DNA of 64,000 nucleotides from CAVVTR01 sp963751245 (GTDB lineage: Bacteria > Acidobacteriota > Thermoanaerobaculia > Thermoanaerobaculales > Thermoanaerobaculaceae), in contig CAVVTR010000002.1 of NCBI GenBank assembly GCA_963751245.1, positions 248,001 to 312,000 on the forward strand, in the 5' to 3' direction. The translations under genes were made by a program, and so were the position numbers. The first letter of the stretch is position 1. The number at the start of each line of letters is the position of its first letter. Positions 45,192 to 54,681 of this stretch are shown piece by piece. The notes below the pieces were generated by a model. That model was not told where the DNA came from. It ran no database searches and was given only the letters and a program-made list of their open reading frames with translations.

Positions 45192-45396
45192 GTCCGTGTC
45201 CCTTCGCCGAGTTCAGTTCTCGAAGCCGTTCGCGCCCTGGCTCCGGAGGTGGCTCCGGCCATCCTACTCCAGCGCGTCGCTCCTGCCCGTCATCCGGCCG
45301 GGAACGGCCGTCACCGCCGTGGCCTGCGCGAGAGCGGGCCGCGATCGGCCGGGACGGAGACCCGGCCGGGTGGAGATGCTCGCGGCGGGGAGAGGC

Positions 45397-45402
45397 TACA
45401 GT
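45397..45402 (+). promoter_or_regulatory. Possible -10 box, DUF3788 gene
   Basis: TACAGT, 17 nt before GTG 45420, with GGGAGGA in between. Implies a leader of about 11 nt that just holds the ribosome site. No -35 recognised. Confidence 0.25.
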
Positions 45403-45419
45403 GACTCCCGGGAGGAACA

Positions 45420-45839
45420 GTGATTCCCAACGCCTTCATCGGATGGCCGCACCCACCCACCGACGGTGAGCTCGCCGAGGCTCTCGGACCTGCTCGGCCG
45501 CTCTGGGACCGGGCCGTCGAGGGCATCGCCGGTGAGCTGGGCCTGGCGGACCGCGAGTGGAAGTGCAGCGGACGCGCGTACGGCTGGTCGCTGCGCCTGA
45601 AGCGGGGGAAGAGGAACATCGTGCACCTCTCCCCGTGTCGGGAGTGCTTCAGGGTGGCCATCATCCTGGGTGACCGGGCCGTCAGCGCCGCCCGGTCCAG
45701 TGGTCTGGGCGCCGCTGCGATGCGGTTGATCGACGAGGCGCCCCGCTACCCGGAGGGCACGGGAATCCGCATCGAGGTGACGGGCCCGGAGGACCTTCCC
45801 CTCATCGAGAAGCTGGCCAGGATCAAGCTCGAGAACTGA
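45420..45839 (+). CDS. DUF3788 family protein
   Basis: 139 residues from GTG 45420 (GGAGG 8 nt upstream). The family features are the N-terminal PTDGELAEALG, WKCSGRAYGWSLRLKRGKRNIVHLSPC core (about 46-72, partial quote) and the C-terminal EDLPLIEKLARIKL. YjbR/DUF1801-like small cytoplasmic fold; function unknown. A hairpin follows at 45871-45886. Confidence 0.85.
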   Translation: MIPNAFIGWPHPPTDGELAEALGPARPLWDRAVEGIAGELGLADREWKCSGRAYGWSLRLKRGKRNIVHLSPCRECFRVAIILGDRAVSAARSSGLGAAAMRLIDEAPRYPEGTGIRIEVTGPEDLPLIEKLARIKLEN

Positions 45840-45870
45840 GGCGTCCCGGCGCCCGCCCGGCAGGCTCGAT

Positions 45871-45886
45871 CCGGACCTGAGTCCGG
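45871..45886 (+). terminator. Hairpin after DUF3788 gene
   Basis: CCGGAC (45871-45876) pairs with GTCCGG (45881-45886) around CTGA, 32 nt after the stop and 75 nt before the next start. Candidate terminator without T-tract. Confidence 0.4.
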
Positions 45887-45961
45887 GGCGCCTCGGCTGC
45901 CGGCTGCAACCAGGAGGGAGGTCCCGCGTACTTCTTCGCAGCGCAGGCCTGAGGAGGGTAC

Positions 45962-46540
45962 GTGAAGACTCCCCCCCGGATGTGGAGCTCGGTGGTCGCA
46001 GCGGCGATCGTCGTGGTGGCGGTGTGGGGTTGTTGCGGGCGGGTGCAGGCTCCGGCTGCGAGCGTGGAGGTGCCCGGCGACGCCCGTGCGGTCATCCAGC
46101 AGCTCGACCTCATGTGCGGGCACGAGCAGTACGACGCCGCCCTCGCCTACGTCGACCGCGCGGTTGCCAGGCTGGGGGACGATCCCGCCCTCCTCCGGCG
46201 CTCCAACGACCTGGCGTTCTACCTGGAGCGGTACGAGGAGGCCCTCGAGGCCGCGCGCCGGCTCGACCGGGCGGACGCGGGGCGGTCGCCCTGGAACCAG
46301 CTGAAGGCCGCCGAGGCGCTGTTGAAGCTGGGACGGCCCGACGAGGCCATGGACTGCATCGAGGTCGCCGTCAACGAGCGGGCGTTCCAGCGCTACGAGG
46401 TCTTCGACGGCGAGCTCTACGATCCGCTGCGCGGGAACGAGAGGTTCCGGCGCTGCGTCGCGGCCGCCCGGGGGAACGTCGAGCTGGGCGGGTATGGTCT
46501 CGACGTCGCGCTCGAAACCGTCTTTCGCTGCATCAGGTAG
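45962..46540 (+). CDS. Exported TPR-repeat lipoprotein-like protein
   Basis: 192 residues. N-terminal hydrophobic segment ending in VAVWGCCG (Cys24/25), so a lipoprotein is likely. About three TPR-like helix pairs follow (YDAALAYVDRAVARL, YEEALEAARRLD, PDEAMDCIEVAVN). The C-terminus DPLRGNERFRRCV resembles the last part of TPR proteins fused to kinases (compare LRGNPRF in the kinase at 17215). GTG 45962 follows GAGGAGGG. Probably a periplasmic scaffold; no partner known. Confidence 0.72.
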   Translation: MKTPPRMWSSVVAAAIVVVAVWGCCGRVQAPAASVEVPGDARAVIQQLDLMCGHEQYDAALAYVDRAVARLGDDPALLRRSNDLAFYLERYEEALEAARRLDRADAGRSPWNQLKAAEALLKLGRPDEAMDCIEVAVNERAFQRYEVFDGELYDPLRGNERFRRCVAAARGNVELGGYGLDVALETVFRCIR

Positions 46541-46566
46541 CCGGGGCGCCCAGGGCCGCGTCGCGC

Positions 46567-47979
46567 TCAGCGCACCGGCGCCCTCAGGACCACCACGTCG
46601 TGGAGGCGCTCCGGGGCGAAGATCTTCCCCTCCGGCGTGAACGCGGCGAGCTGGCTGTTGGCGATGAAGCAGTAGGCGCCCCCGGCCACGACGCCCGTCG
46701 TGGGGATGTCGAAGTCCGGGTGGCTGCGCGCCAGGGTGCGCGCGCTCTCGACGCGGTCGCCGGAGGCGTTCAGCTCGAACACCGCGACGCGCATGGGCTC
46801 GAAGGCGTTCTGGACCGCGACGAGCGACCGTCCGTCCCGGACCAGGCCGTCGATGCCGGCGAGGGTGACGCCCGGCGGCGCCTCGAGCTCCCGGGTCCGC
46901 CCGGTCGGCCGGTCGACGAGGGTGACGCCCCAGGCATGGGCGACGAAGACCGTCCGCTCGTCGGCCGACAGCGCGATGCCGTTGGGGTAGTCCCAGGTGC
47001 CCGCGGGGAAGAGCCGCTCGAGGCGTCCGGTACGGACCGGGACCGCGTAGAGCGTGCCCTCCTCGGAGTCGGTGACGAGCACGTCGCCGCGGGAGTCCAC
47101 GACGAGGTCGTTGAAGAGGTGGCGGGTCGTGCCGGGCGGCGTCCAGTACGCCTTGACGAGCGTGCCGCTCGCCAGGCCGTAGGCGAAGACGGCGGAGCGG
47201 CCCGCGTCTTGCGGCGTGCCGCCGGTCATGGATTCGCTGGCCTCGCTGGCGGCCCAGAGCAGGCGGCGCTTCTCGTCCACCTTCATGCCGAGCACGGACA
47301 GCAGGCCGTCCCGCTTCGAGGGCACGAAGTCGCTCGCGCGGCCGTCCGGGCCGATCCGCACGATCTTCCGCTTGCGGATGCTGCTCAGGAAGAACGAACG
47401 CGTGGCCGGGTCGTAGGCGATGCCCTCGGGGATGAGGTCCGGCTCCGCCACGCGGAACGCCACCTCCATCGAACCGGCCGGCTGCCGCAGCGCGTCGGCC
47501 CGGCCCTTGATCGCCCGCCCGTCAGCGGTCTCGAGCAGCTTCACGAACGCGTCGTCGCGGAGCACCTCCAGGCCGCCTCCCAGGGAGATTGCGCGGTCCA
47601 GCCAGGAGAGCGCCGCCTCGGGCTTTCCGGCGGCGAGGGACGCGCGGGCGAGCTCGGCCATCACGCCGGGGTGGGAGGGCGCGGCAGCCAGCACCGCCTC
47701 GAGGTGGGCGGCCGCCTCCTCGTAGTGCTCCTCACGCATGGCGCCGACCGCCTTCCGGTAGGCGTCCATGCCGTGCGGCACACCATGCTCCTGCGCGGTG
47801 CCGGCGGCGGACCACAGGGCGACGGCCACCGAGACCGCGGCCACGGGGAACCTCCACCCGGTCCGCGCCCGGCCCCTCAGCGGCGTGTCCGCCGCTGCGC
47901 GGCCCCGGACCCCAGGCAGGCGGAACCGCGCACGCCCAGGACCCCTGATGCCATCGACGACGTCCCGTTCCGTTCTCAC
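46567..47979 (-). CDS. Membrane-anchored SMP-30/NHL-type propeller protein with TPR segment
   Basis: 470 residues from GTG 47979 (GGAGG 7 nt upstream). About 30 basic residues precede one membrane helix (about 38-58), then a short TPR-like region (YEEAAAHLEAVLAAAP and PEAALSWLDRAISLG), then a six-bladed SMP-30/gluconolactonase-like propeller (about 175-470) with GIAYDP, VTDSEEGTLYAV and DYPNGIALS blades. Relatives hydrolyse lactones using Ca2+, but the ligand set cannot be confirmed here. Located downstream of the APC permease gene, with an 80-bp gap. Confidence 0.78.
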   Translation of the reverse strand: MRTERDVVDGIRGPGRARFRLPGVRGRAAADTPLRGRARTGWRFPVAAVSVAVALWSAAGTAQEHGVPHGMDAYRKAVGAMREEHYEEAAAHLEAVLAAAPSHPGVMAELARASLAAGKPEAALSWLDRAISLGGGLEVLRDDAFVKLLETADGRAIKGRADALRQPAGSMEVAFRVAEPDLIPEGIAYDPATRSFFLSSIRKRKIVRIGPDGRASDFVPSKRDGLLSVLGMKVDEKRRLLWAASEASESMTGGTPQDAGRSAVFAYGLASGTLVKAYWTPPGTTRHLFNDLVVDSRGDVLVTDSEEGTLYAVPVRTGRLERLFPAGTWDYPNGIALSADERTVFVAHAWGVTLVDRPTGRTRELEAPPGVTLAGIDGLVRDGRSLVAVQNAFEPMRVAVFELNASGDRVESARTLARSHPDFDIPTTGVVAGGAYCFIANSQLAAFTPEGKIFAPERLHDVVVLRAPVR

Positions 47980-48059
47980 GAGCCCACCTCCGCGCCGGCC
48001 CCGGCTCCGACTGCAGTACGGTCCTCCCGCACGGAGGTTGCGCCGCGCGGCGGACCGGC

Positions 48060-49472
48060 TCACGAGGCTCCGGACCGGGACGAGGCCGCGGCGGCTTCCG
48101 ACGCCGCGCGGCGCCGCCAGAGGGCGTAGGCGGGCAGGCCCATGACGAGGATGGCCAGACCCGACAGGGACTGGACCGGCCGCTCGACGAGGGCGCCCAC
48201 GACCAGGGCGACGCAGGCCAGGATGAACAGCAGGGGGACGACCGGGTAACCCCAGGTCCGGTAGGGCCGCGGCGCCTCCGGCCTGGTCCGGCGCAGGACC
48301 AGCAGCGCGGCCCCCGCCGCGACGTGGAACAGCGTCGCGGCGAAGATCGTGTAGACGTAGAGCTGGGTATACGTGCCCGACAATGCCAGCAGCGCCGACC
48401 AGGCGCCCTGGGCGGCGAGGCTTCGGGCCGGAGTGAGGGTCCGGGGGTGGACCTCGCCGACGGAGCGGAAGAACACGCCGTCCTGCGCCATCGGCAGGTA
48501 GATCCGCGCGGCGTAGAGGATCGTCGCCGCGAGGCAGCCGAAGATCGACACCAGCACCGCCGCCGACACCAGTCGCGCTCCGAGCGGCCCGAACAGCACG
48601 GCCGCGGCGGCCTCGCCGATGCGCGGCGAGGCCGCCGCCTCGGCCGGGTCGAGGGCCCGCAGGTAGACCAGGTTCAAGAGGAGGTAGACCACGAGCACCG
48701 TGACGGTGCCGATCACCAGGCTGCGCGGCAGCGTCCGCTCGGGGCGCCGCAGCTCGCCGGCCGAGAACGTCACCCCGTACCAGCCGTCGAACGTCCACAG
48801 CACGGCGATCATGCCGACGGCGACCCCGCCGGCGACCCCCGAGGCCGGGAGCGGCGCCAGCAGGCCGGCGTGCGAGGCCGGCGCGACGAGGAGCCCCACG
48901 CCGACGAGGGCGGCGACCGCCCCCACCTTGAGCAGCGTGAGGAGGTTCTGCAGCCAGGCTCCTTCGCGCAGGCCGAGGATGTTGACCACGGTCAGGAGGC
49001 CGATCGCAGCCACGGCGGCGACCTGTCCTCCCGACAGCGACCAGGTCCACGGACCCAGCCGCGCCGTGGCCAGGACGTGGGACGTGGAGAGCGCCGGCAC
49101 GAAGCTGCCCAGATACTCCCCGAACCCCACGGCGATGGCGGCGATGCTGCCCGACATGATGACCAGGAAGCACGACCAGCCGTAGAGGAAGCCGGGCAAC
49201 GGGCCGTACGCCTCCCTGAGGAAGACGTAGATCCCGCCGGCGCGCGGGAACATCACCCCCAGCTCGGCGTAGGTCAGGGCGCCGGCGATGGTCAGCAGCC
49301 CACCCGCCAGCCAGACCAGCAGGATCAGACCGCCGTGCGGCAGGACCCGGGCGATGTCGCTCGTCGTGAAGAAGATCCCGCTGCCGAGCACGGCGCCGAT
49401 GGTGAGCAGCGTGCCGTCCCAGGTGCCCAGTCCGCGGAGGAGCTGCGGCGCGACCGCCGGGGCTTCGCTCAT
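48060..49472 (-). CDS. APC-family amino-acid permease
   Basis: 470 residues, about 12 membrane helices. The first helix GAVLGSGIFFTT carries the GSGIF substrate-binding motif of LAT/APC carriers; ELRRPERTLPRSL is the conserved loop before helix 7. ATG 49472. Imports or exchanges amino acids at the inner membrane; specificity unclear. Probably shares a transcript with the propeller gene downstream. Confidence 0.9.
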   Translation of the reverse strand: MSEAPAVAPQLLRGLGTWDGTLLTIGAVLGSGIFFTTSDIARVLPHGGLILLVWLAGGLLTIAGALTYAELGVMFPRAGGIYVFLREAYGPLPGFLYGWSCFLVIMSGSIAAIAVGFGEYLGSFVPALSTSHVLATARLGPWTWSLSGGQVAAVAAIGLLTVVNILGLREGAWLQNLLTLLKVGAVAALVGVGLLVAPASHAGLLAPLPASGVAGGVAVGMIAVLWTFDGWYGVTFSAGELRRPERTLPRSLVIGTVTVLVVYLLLNLVYLRALDPAEAAASPRIGEAAAAVLFGPLGARLVSAAVLVSIFGCLAATILYAARIYLPMAQDGVFFRSVGEVHPRTLTPARSLAAQGAWSALLALSGTYTQLYVYTIFAATLFHVAAGAALLVLRRTRPEAPRPYRTWGYPVVPLLFILACVALVVGALVERPVQSLSGLAILVMGLPAYALWRRRAASEAAAASSRSGAS

Positions 49473-49655
49473 CGCTCTCTCCCGGCGCCCGTCACTGCTC
49501 CGCCCGCCGGGTCCCGCCCGCGCATGAGCTCCGGGACGCTCGTGAGTCTATCCGGGTGTCCGGCATCGAAGTCCGGACACGAGTGTACCGGCGCTGCCTC
49601 CACGCAGCCGACGCCCTCGCCCGCGACGCGGCCGGGACGCGCTCGGGCGCGGTGC

Positions 49656-51405
49656 CTACGGCACGCGCGAGATGCGGTCCGCGGGGGCCGGCTGGATCGG
49701 CTGCAGGCTGGTCCTTGATGTACTCGACGAAGGCGTCGAGGTCCAGCGGACCGCCCTCCCGCTCGCTCACCCGGCTCAGCGTGGAGAAGCCGTCGCCGCC
49801 GTCGGCGAGGAAGCTGCTGGCCACGACGGAGTAGACGGCATCGGGCCGCAGCGGGCTGCCGCCGACGGTGACGTCCCGGATGCGCTCGCCCTCCGGCGCC
49901 GCCTCGCTCCAGGCGTAGCGCAGCCCGGAGACCTGCAGGATCCCGGGGCGCTTGCCCCCGTGCCACTGCTGTTCGAGGACTTCGAGGAGCTGCCGCCCGG
50001 TCATGCTCATCTTCACCAGCGAGTTGCCGAAAGGCTGCACGGCGTAGGCCTGTCCCCAGGTCACGGGGCCGGCGGGGATGTCGGCGCGGATGCCGCCGGA
50101 GTTCATCAGCGCCACGTCGGCGCCCATGGCGTGGCGCTGGGCGTCGGCGATGAGGTCCCCCAGCGGCGACTCGCCGGCCTGCGTCCCGGTCCTCGTGAGG
50201 TCCGTTGCCGCCCGGCCGAGCACCCGGTCGGTCAGCGGCGCCACCAGCGCCTCGGCCTTCGCCGTGAGCGCCGCCGCCCACGGCGCGGGGTGGAGCCCCG
50301 GACCGGCGTCGGCGTAGGTGGTGACGATGGACGCGGTCTTGGAGACCACGTCGTCGGTGACGGGGCTGATCCCCAGCTGGATGTCCGCGAAGGCGGTCCC
50401 CGAGGAGTAGGCCTGCGTCACCAGAACGGGGCGGCCCCCGGCGTTGGGGATCGTCGCGTTGGTGAAGGCGTGGCTGTGGCCGGAGATGACGACGTCCACG
50501 TCGGGGTCGAGCCTGCCCACGATCCCGGCGATGGCCCCGCGGACCTCTCCGGCATCGGCGCGGGTCTCGCCGCGGTAGGCCTTCTGGCGGCCGCCCTGGT
50601 GGATCAGGGCGACGATGGCGTGGACGCCGGCCTGCTCGATCTCGGGGACGTACCGGTTGATGGCGTCGGCCTCGTCGAGGAAGGTGAGCCCCCTGATGCC
50701 GGCGGCGGCCACCATCGAAGGCGTGTCCTTCAGCGTGGCGCCGATGAAGGCCACCTTCACGCCGCGGACCTCCCGGATCACGTACGGCGGAGCGATGGGC
50801 AGCCCCGTGGCCGTGTCCACGACGTTCGCCGTGACGTAGGGGAACTCGGCGCCGCGGTAGGGCGTGACGAAGACCAGGCCCGAGGACGCGTTGCCGCCGT
50901 AGAGCAACCGCTCGAGCTCGGCGCGGCCGTGGTCGAACTCGTGGTTGCCGAAGGTTCCGACCATGTTGCACCGCGGGTCGCCGCGGTCCCAGCGGCCCGC
51001 CGCGGGACCTTCGGGGCGGGGCGCGTGGAGGACCCGGCAGTGGTCGTTGGCGAAGTGGTTCATGAACAGCACCGTCGGCTCGTCGCGCAGGAGCGAGGAG
51101 GCCGGCGGCGACGCGCTCACGAGGTCGCCCGCGTGGACCACGAGCGTCCCGCTCCGGCCGGCGCCGGCGGCGTCGAGGTACGCGGCGAGCACGGCGGCGC
51201 TGCCCACGGGCCGGTCGCTCGTGCGCTTGCCGGCCCCGAGCTGTCCGTGGAAGTCGTTGATTGCCAGGATCGTGACCTCGACGGGCGCGGGGACCGCGAC
51301 AGCCGTCGCCCCCGGGCGCGCGCCTCCGGAACCGTGGGTGCAGGATCCCACCAGCGACAGCGCGACGACGAACGTCGGGAAGGCCCAGACTCGGTGGTTT
51401 CGCAT
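49656..51405 (-). CDS. 5'-nucleotidase/2',3'-cyclic phosphodiesterase lipoprotein (frameshift near end)
   Basis: About 583 residues. ATG 51405 has GGGAGGAG 8 nt upstream (GTG 51414 is too close). Lipobox LVGSC gives Cys22. Metallophosphatase motifs: NDFHG (Asp51, His53), HAGD (Asp94), GNHEFDHG (Asn154-His155) and SGHSH. The C-terminal 5_nucleotid_C domain has NSGGIRADIPAG and GDGFSTL. Near 49705-49712 the frame shifts: in the next frame the sequence is LQPIQPAPADRISRVP and stops at 49656, the usual tail of the family. Without the shift the frame runs to 49492 with an unrelated tail. Cleaves extracellular nucleotides for phosphate/nucleoside uptake. Confidence 0.88.
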
Positions 51406-51510
51406 GGCTCTCACTCCTCCCGCCCGCGCAACCGCGCCGGGGGCGTCGCGGTTGGACCGCCGTAGTGTACCCGCATCGGGGGCACCGCCTGCCGGAGCGG
51501 GGTCGCTCCG

Positions 51511-53130
51511 TCAGTTCGCAGGGAACCTCAGCCTGTAGACCCGGTCCCAGTCCTGGTACACGGAGAAGAGGACCTCGGCGGCGGCGGGCCGGTAGACCAC
51601 CGACCAGGTGGTACCCTTCTGCGAGACGTCCCGCAGGATCCGCATTCCGCCCTCGCCGTCCAGCTTCCCGCCGCGCGCTTCGAGCTCCTCGGAGGCGGTC
51701 TTGTAGCGCCAGCACTTCTCGCGCAGCACCGCGTCGGGCACGCCCGAGACGACCTTGTTGGTGAGCACCTGCCAGCTCCCCGCGGGGCGGGTCGTCCGCC
51801 ACGCGTTCCCGGAGTACTCGAGGACGACCGAGCGCCCCGAGGCGTCTGCGACGAGGAAGTGGGCGTTCACCGAGTGATCGTCGAGGTCGAACGGCACGAA
51901 CCCAGCGACGAGCTCGAGCGCCTCGCCGACGGTCCGGCAGCGGTCCAGGATCTTGCGGACGAGATAGCCGTCGAAGACCTTCCTGGTTCCCGGCTTCGGG
52001 CTCGTCGTCACCTGGGAGACCCCGGTGACGCCAGCGAACAGACCCTTCTCGTTGATCCCGTCGTAGGCGTAGAACGGCGCGAGCAGGAGGGATTCGCCGA
52101 ACGGCGTCGCCGCCATCTCGTCGAGGCGCACGTTGCAGGGGAAGCCCAGGTCGATCGCCCTGGTGAAGCTCACCGAGGCGTACCCCCCGGCGGGCTGGTA
52201 CCGGCTCACCACCACGGAGCCGACGTTCTGGTTGTCCCAGTTCCTCGCCACGACCTCGGAATCCCCGTTCTTCGTCGCGTAGATGGTGCAGAAGCGCCAG
52301 GGCTGGCCGATCCAGGGGTGACGGAGCAGCTTCTCGTTCTCCTTCTCGAAGAGCGCTTCGCGGTCCCCGGTCTGCGTGATCAGGTAGAGGCCGCCGGTGG
52401 CGTACGTCTCGTTGACGTCGCGGATCTTCATCACGCTCTTCAGCGTCCGCTCCCGGTCCGTTCCCTCCGCGGGGGGCGCGGGAAAGGCGACGTCGAGGGG
52501 TGTGACCGCCGCCGGGCGTCCCTCCTTCGGCGTTTCGGCCTCGAAGTCGATAACGTGGCCCGCGCGCCAGGGTCCGAAGGCGTCCTGGAACCAGCTGTCG
52601 CGCATCGAGGTCGGTGAGCGGAGCTCGAGCGTGTTGCGGAAGTCGTAGCGCTGCTCGACGCCGGGGATGCCCGGCCTGTCCGGCCAGGTCATCGTGCCTT
52701 CGAGCGTGATCGTGCGTCCCTCCGCCGTGACCGTCCCGTCGAGGAAGACGCCGCTGTTCTCGACGAACACGATCCGGACGCTGCCGGCGGGGCCGTCCCA
52801 GAAGATGAGCCCCTCGCCGGAGGTGCCGAGGTCCTGGTTGGTCGTGCTGAGCCTGATGACGCGCCCCTTCTCCAGAAGCTCGAACCGCCTGACCACCACC
52901 GACTCGTGCCGCCCGTCGGGCGACCTGAGGGCTCCCTGCCAGGTCTTCCCCAGCAGGGGCCTGAAGGCCTCGAGCCTCGGGTCGATCGCCGGCGCCGGCG
53001 GGACGGCCGCGTGCGCGGCGGACGCGGCGAGCAGGAGCACCGCACACGCGGCAAGAAGCAGACGCTGGAGACCGCGCGCGCGTACCGCCACGGTGACGGC
53101 CGGGATCACGGATGCCTCGGACAGTGTCAT
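51511..53130 (-). CDS. Secreted Ntn-hydrolase (choloylglycine/C45-like) with lipocalin-like N-terminal domain
   Basis: 539 residues. Signal/anchor helix about 21-42, an all-beta lipocalin-like domain (about 50-175, LLGKTWQGALRS then GLIFWDG and FLDGTV), then a C-terminal Ntn-hydrolase domain starting at about 275. The candidate nucleophile is Cys281 in RFCTIYATKNGD, followed by ARNWDNQ, the pattern of C59/C45 linear amide hydrolases. In these enzymes the Cys must become N-terminal, so autoproteolysis after Phe280 would be needed. GGAGGAGGG precedes ATG 53130. Substrate might be an acyl-amide or peptide; unknown. Confidence 0.78.
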   Translation of the reverse strand: MTLSEASVIPAVTVAVRARGLQRLLLAACAVLLLAASAAHAAVPPAPAIDPRLEAFRPLLGKTWQGALRSPDGRHESVVVRRFELLEKGRVIRLSTTNQDLGTSGEGLIFWDGPAGSVRIVFVENSGVFLDGTVTAEGRTITLEGTMTWPDRPGIPGVEQRYDFRNTLELRSPTSMRDSWFQDAFGPWRAGHVIDFEAETPKEGRPAAVTPLDVAFPAPPAEGTDRERTLKSVMKIRDVNETYATGGLYLITQTGDREALFEKENEKLLRHPWIGQPWRFCTIYATKNGDSEVVARNWDNQNVGSVVVSRYQPAGGYASVSFTRAIDLGFPCNVRLDEMAATPFGESLLLAPFYAYDGINEKGLFAGVTGVSQVTTSPKPGTRKVFDGYLVRKILDRCRTVGEALELVAGFVPFDLDDHSVNAHFLVADASGRSVVLEYSGNAWRTTRPAGSWQVLTNKVVSGVPDAVLREKCWRYKTASEELEARGGKLDGEGGMRILRDVSQKGTTWSVVYRPAAAEVLFSVYQDWDRVYRLRFPAN

Positions 53131-53307
53131 CGGGCCCTCCTCCCGGGGCGGCCTGGTGAGGTCACGGCTCCGCACGGGCCGGCCCGCGCGTCACGGCGAT
53201 CCTCCCCGCGCCCCGGTGGCGTGAGTCTGTCGTGTGCTCTACGAGGCCGGGCGAGGGAAGGTTCGCCGGCGCCGGCGCCGCAGGGGCGATGCTCCGTCCC
53301 CGGGGGC

Positions 53308-54165
53308 CTACTTCGCGCCCGCGGCGCGGAGGATCTTCGCCGCCTCGGGGCAGGCCCCCGCCTCGGTCAGGATCGTCATTCCCGGGGCCCGCTGGTAGGT
53401 GAGGTCGGCGCCGCGGTCCACCAGCGCCTTGACCAGGCGCGGCATGCACATCATCACGGCCCAGTTGAGCACCGGCGTGCCGTACTGGTCGCGGGCGTTG
53501 GGGTCGGCGCCCAGCTTGACGAGCTGGAGGGCGTGGTCCTCGTCCTTGCTCATCATCGCCGCGACGAGGAGCGCGGTCATCTCCCCGGGAGGGATGTCGT
53601 TCGTGGTGGCGGGGGGCAGGGTCGGGGTCGGCTCGGGTACCGGCTCCGCCGCCACGGCTTCCTGCGCGGCCGCCTTCGGCGTGCCTGCCGGCACGGCGGC
53701 AAACTCGACCGAGCACGCGTAGGTGCGCTCCTCGAAGCCGCGCTCCGCGAGACGGAGCGAGCCGGCCCCGGGGGCGCTCCCCTTGTACGTGAACCAGGCG
53801 CCCGGGAGCACGACCATCCCGTCGAGGCCCTGGGCGTGGACGGCGACGTTGACCAGCTTCGGTCCGTCCAGGCGGAGCACCAGCGCGACCAGCCCGCCTT
53901 CGCGCGCACGCAGCTGCATGGACACCTCGTCGTCCGCGGCGACGTCGGCGAGCGGCCGGTCGCTGACGACCACGAGCGTGTCCTTCTTCTTCTCGTCGAA
54001 CAGGTTCTCGGTCTTGGCCATGACGGCGTGCGCCAGGCGCGTCCTGGACCCGTTCACCGTCAGCGTGCCGGATGCCCCGCCGGGCTCCACGCCCCGCGCG
54101 GCCGCCGCGCCGAGCGTGCCACAGAGCATGGCCATCGCGACGACTGCACTCTCCCTCGCCTTCAT
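53308..54165 (-). CDS. Secreted ankyrin-repeat protein
   Basis: 285 residues. Signal peptide about 1-23. A beta-rich N-terminal domain (about 30-165), a Pro/Ala linker (about 165-190) and two to three ankyrin repeats at the C-terminus (DHALQLVKLGADPNARDQYG, PRLVKALVDRGADLTYQ). ATG 54165. Likely periplasmic protein-protein binding. Domain 1 is not recognised. Confidence 0.78.
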   Translation of the reverse strand: MKARESAVVAMAMLCGTLGAAAARGVEPGGASGTLTVNGSRTRLAHAVMAKTENLFDEKKKDTLVVVSDRPLADVAADDEVSMQLRAREGGLVALVLRLDGPKLVNVAVHAQGLDGMVVLPGAWFTYKGSAPGAGSLRLAERGFEERTYACSVEFAAVPAGTPKAAAQEAVAAEPVPEPTPTLPPATTNDIPPGEMTALLVAAMMSKDEDHALQLVKLGADPNARDQYGTPVLNWAVMMCMPRLVKALVDRGADLTYQRAPGMTILTEAGACPEAAKILRAAGAK

Positions 54166-54307
54166 CGTGGACCTCCCCCCGCGCTACGACCTCGATGGTC
54201 ACCTGTGAAGATGGAACAGGCGCGGATCATAGACACGGTGGACGATGCGGCGCAAGCCCCCTGCCGGACGCTGGCGCGGGGACCCCTCCGGGGGAGACCG
54301 GCCGGGA

Positions 54308-54583
54308 TCAGCCGCCGAAGACGACCTGCAGCGGGCGCACCTCCCAGCGGACCACGAGGCCGTTGCGCGCGTAGGGATCGGCCGCGACGAACGCGTCGGC
54401 GACGGCGGGGCCCTCCCCGCGGAACAGCAGCACGGCGCCGGCGGGCGCCTCGCTGTAGGCGCCCGCCATCACGAGGTCGCCGCGCTCGTGGGCGGCCCGC
54501 GCCAGCTCCAGGTGGCCGTCCCGGTAGGGTGTCCGGCGCTCCGCCATATCCTCCACGTACTCATACGAGAGCAGGTAGTGCAT
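54308..54583 (-). CDS. YciI-family protein
   Basis: 91 residues. MHYLLSYEYVEDM start and GAVLLFRGEGPAVADAFVAADPY core with the conserved His/Asp pair (His24 in DGHL, Asp in AADPY) as in YciI. GGGGAGGA precedes ATG 54583. A ferredoxin-like dimeric alpha-beta barrel; reaction uncertain. Downstream on the same strand from the NmrA gene with a 98-bp gap. Confidence 0.87.
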   Translation of the reverse strand: MHYLLSYEYVEDMAERRTPYRDGHLELARAAHERGDLVMAGAYSEAPAGAVLLFRGEGPAVADAFVAADPYARNGLVVRWEVRPLQVVFGG

Positions 54584-54681
54584 CCTCGTCCTCCCCGGTC
54601 TCACGGCCGCATCGAGAGTACCTCACGCACCGCCGAGGTGCGGACCCGGCACCCCGCGCCTCCGCGACGGCCGCGGGCCGC

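Noticed and set aside
49469..53047. 1192-aa reverse frame across the nucleotidase and Ntn-hydrolase
   Set aside because: Shadow frame rich in Arg and Pro; the real genes are in other frames with clear catalytic motifs.
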